Assembly (NCBI GenBank): GCA_902373595.1
Contig: CABKMX010000064.1
Span: 1-6,390, forward strand
DNA: 6,390 nucleotides
Direction of reading: 5' to 3'
DNA from: an uncultured Christensenellaceae bacterium
Lineage (GTDB): Bacteria > Bacillota > Clostridia > Christensenellales > UBA3700
Shown here: positions 5,956-6,390 of the stretch, piece after piece
How positions within the stretch are numbered: position 1 is the first letter of the stretch
Layout: each line of letters begins with the position of its first letter
Position numbers and translations under genes: made by a program
The notes under the pieces: generated by a model
The model's database searches: none
What the model was told of the DNA's origin: nothing
What the model saw: only the letters and a program-made list of their open reading frames with translations

Positions 5956-6390
5956 ATGGCGGACAAAATGAAGTGGAAAACCGCGCGCAGTCAGGGAGGT
6001 CCGCTTCAAGATCGATGCGATATGACAGGATTGGCAGCAACTTCGCGGAAGCTGCCGCCTGCGGCGAATCCTTATGGGATTCGTAAGGACGCGCTATGCG
6101 CGGACGGAATAGTGAGCGCCAATAGAAATGCAAATGCGCAGAGTCAGGGAGGTCCGCTTCAAGATCGATGCGATATGACCGAATTGGCAGCAACTTCGCG
6201 GAAGCTGCCGCCTGCGACATATCCTTATGGGATTCGTAAGGACGCGCTATGCGCGGACGGAATAGCGAGCGCCGATAGAAATGCAAATGCGCAGAGTCAG
6301 GGAGGTCCGCTTCAAGATCGGTACGACACGACCGAATTGGCAGCAACTTCGCGGAAGCTGCCGCCTGCGGCGAATCCTTATGGGATTCGT
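5956..6390 (+). CDS. Possible repeat-protein ORF (hypothetical, runs off right edge)
   Basis: A plus-strand frame is open from a stop at 5890-5892 to the window end. ATG candidates are 5956, 5968 and 6022; from 5956 it gives 145 codons with no stop. The protein begins MADKMKWKTARSQGG and then consists of 51-residue repeats containing segments such as LAATSRKLPP, NPYGIRKDALCADGI and NANAQSQGGPLQDR. It is hydrophilic, with no signal peptide, membrane segment or known motif that I recognise. No convincing ribosome binding site precedes 5956; GGCGGA before 5968 is weak. Substitutions between repeat copies are mostly amino-acid changing (one silent against six changing between the first two), which argues against strong protein constraint. 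A minus-strand frame through the same DNA is also open, because the period is a multiple of three. It may not be a gene at all. Confidence 0.25.
   Translation, partial: MADKMKWKTARSQGGPLQDRCDMTGLAATSRKLPPAANPYGIRKDALCADGIVSANRNANAQSQGGPLQDRCDMTELAATSRKLPPATYPYGIRKDALCADGIASADRNANAQSQGGPLQDRYDTTELAATSRKLPPAANPYGIR
5991..6143. repeat. Array unit 1 with hairpin-forming segments
   Basis: This unit contains three good potential stems in its middle. GGCAG (6033-6037) plus CTTC (6041-6044) pair with GAAG (6048-6051) and CTGCC (6052-6056) around a GCG loop, with CAA bulged. CGAATCC (6065-6071) pairs perfectly with GGATTCG (6077-6083) around TTATG. CGCGC (6090-6094) pairs with GCGCG (6098-6102) around TAT. 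An alternative stem TCCTTA (6069-6074) with TAAGGA (6084-6089) excludes the second one. Confidence 0.85.
6144..6296. repeat. Array unit 2, with a variant middle hairpin
   Basis: It is the same as unit 1 except for seven bases. The GACAGGATT of unit 1 reads GACCGAATT here, GGCGAATCC reads GACATATCC, and two single A/G or T/C changes lie near the end. The GGCGAA to GACATA change breaks two pairs of the CGAATCC/GGATTCG stem without compensation, whereas the GGCAG/CTGCC and CGCGC/GCGCG stems are untouched. Confidence 0.85.
6297..6390. repeat. Array unit 3, cut by the window edge
   Basis: The first 94 bases of a third unit. It carries four private changes at offsets 24-34 (GATGCGATATG becomes GGTACGACACG), shares GACCGAATT with unit 2 and GGCGAATCC with unit 1. 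It therefore looks like a mosaic of its neighbours, as expected from exchange between copies. Confidence 0.85.

Larger units (their letters stand above)
5991..6390. repeat. Tandem array with a 153-bp period (2.6 units visible)
   Basis: The sequence beginning TCAGGGAGGTCCGCTTCAAG recurs at 5991, 6144 and 6297, exactly 153 bases apart, with no insertions or deletions. Units 1 and 2 differ at 7 of 153 positions by eye. The visible 94 bases of unit 3 differ at 6 positions from unit 1 and at 7 from unit 2. Differences are clustered, at unit offsets 24-40, around 73-77 and around 123-133. The array continues past the right edge. The exact length and high identity show recent tandem duplication or gene conversion. 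No CRISPR-like short repeat/spacer alternation is present. I do not recognise the unit as a named element. Confidence 0.97.

Noticed and set aside
5994..6086. Short 22-residue ORF repeated in each unit (ATG at 6015, GGGAGG at 5994-5999)
   Set aside because: The GGGAGG to ATG distance is about 15 bases, too long for efficient initiation. The ATG becomes GTA in unit 3, so it is not conserved even within the array.
5954..6346. Minus-strand 51-residue repeat frame through the tandem array
   Set aside because: Within the window it has only a TTG start (6346) inside a repeat, no ribosome binding site, and substitutions between copies are mostly amino-acid changing. It is kept as an open question in the findings and not listed as a gene.
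5991..6390. CRISPR array
   Set aside because: Whole 153-base units are repeated with no unique spacers, and there are no cas genes in the window.

Overview
The window reads as chromosomal DNA of a fairly GC-rich bacterium. Both TAA and TGA stops end the complete genes, so the standard bacterial code applies. The gene content (SerRS, LeuRS, a PepV/Sapep-like M20 dipeptidase, a low-molecular-weight phosphatase, an AEC-family permease), strong purine-rich ribosome binding sites and sigma-A-type promoters fit an uncultured member of the Bacillota, probably Clostridia. That assignment is an inference; no 16S rRNA or other marker is present.

Left part (1-2829, minus strand): a two-gene aminoacyl-tRNA synthetase operon. 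leuS (331-2757) is complete and is followed after 27 bases by the first 101 codons of serS, which runs off the left edge. A near-consensus promoter (TTTACA, 17 bases, TATAAT) lies just upstream of leuS and leaves an untranslated leader of only about 37 bases, so there is no room for a T-box leader.

Middle part (2830-4800, plus strand): a divergent two-gene unit, an M20 metallodipeptidase (2976-4253) and, 12 bases later, a low-molecular-weight protein-tyrosine phosphatase (4266-4727). It ends in a clear intrinsic terminator. The U-tract of that terminator abuts the next promoter (TTGACA, 17 bases, TACAAT), which drives a 312-residue AEC-family permease (4860-5798). A 12-bp palindrome fills much of this promoter's spacer.

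Right part (5799-6390): no recognisable gene. It holds an intrinsic terminator behind the permease, two small inverted repeats, and then the most unusual feature of the window: an in-phase tandem array with a period of exactly 153 bp (two full units plus 94 bases of a third, cut by the window edge). Each unit carries several potential hairpins. Because 153 is a multiple of three, one reading frame on each strand stays open through the array. The plus-strand frame (from ATG 5956) would encode 51-residue repeats, but neither frame shows substitution patterns that prove coding. The array may be a structured non-coding repeat, a repeat-protein gene or part of a mobile repeat family.

The housekeeping genes are ordinary. 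The only candidate for something undescribed is the 153-bp array and the open frames and hairpins inside it.
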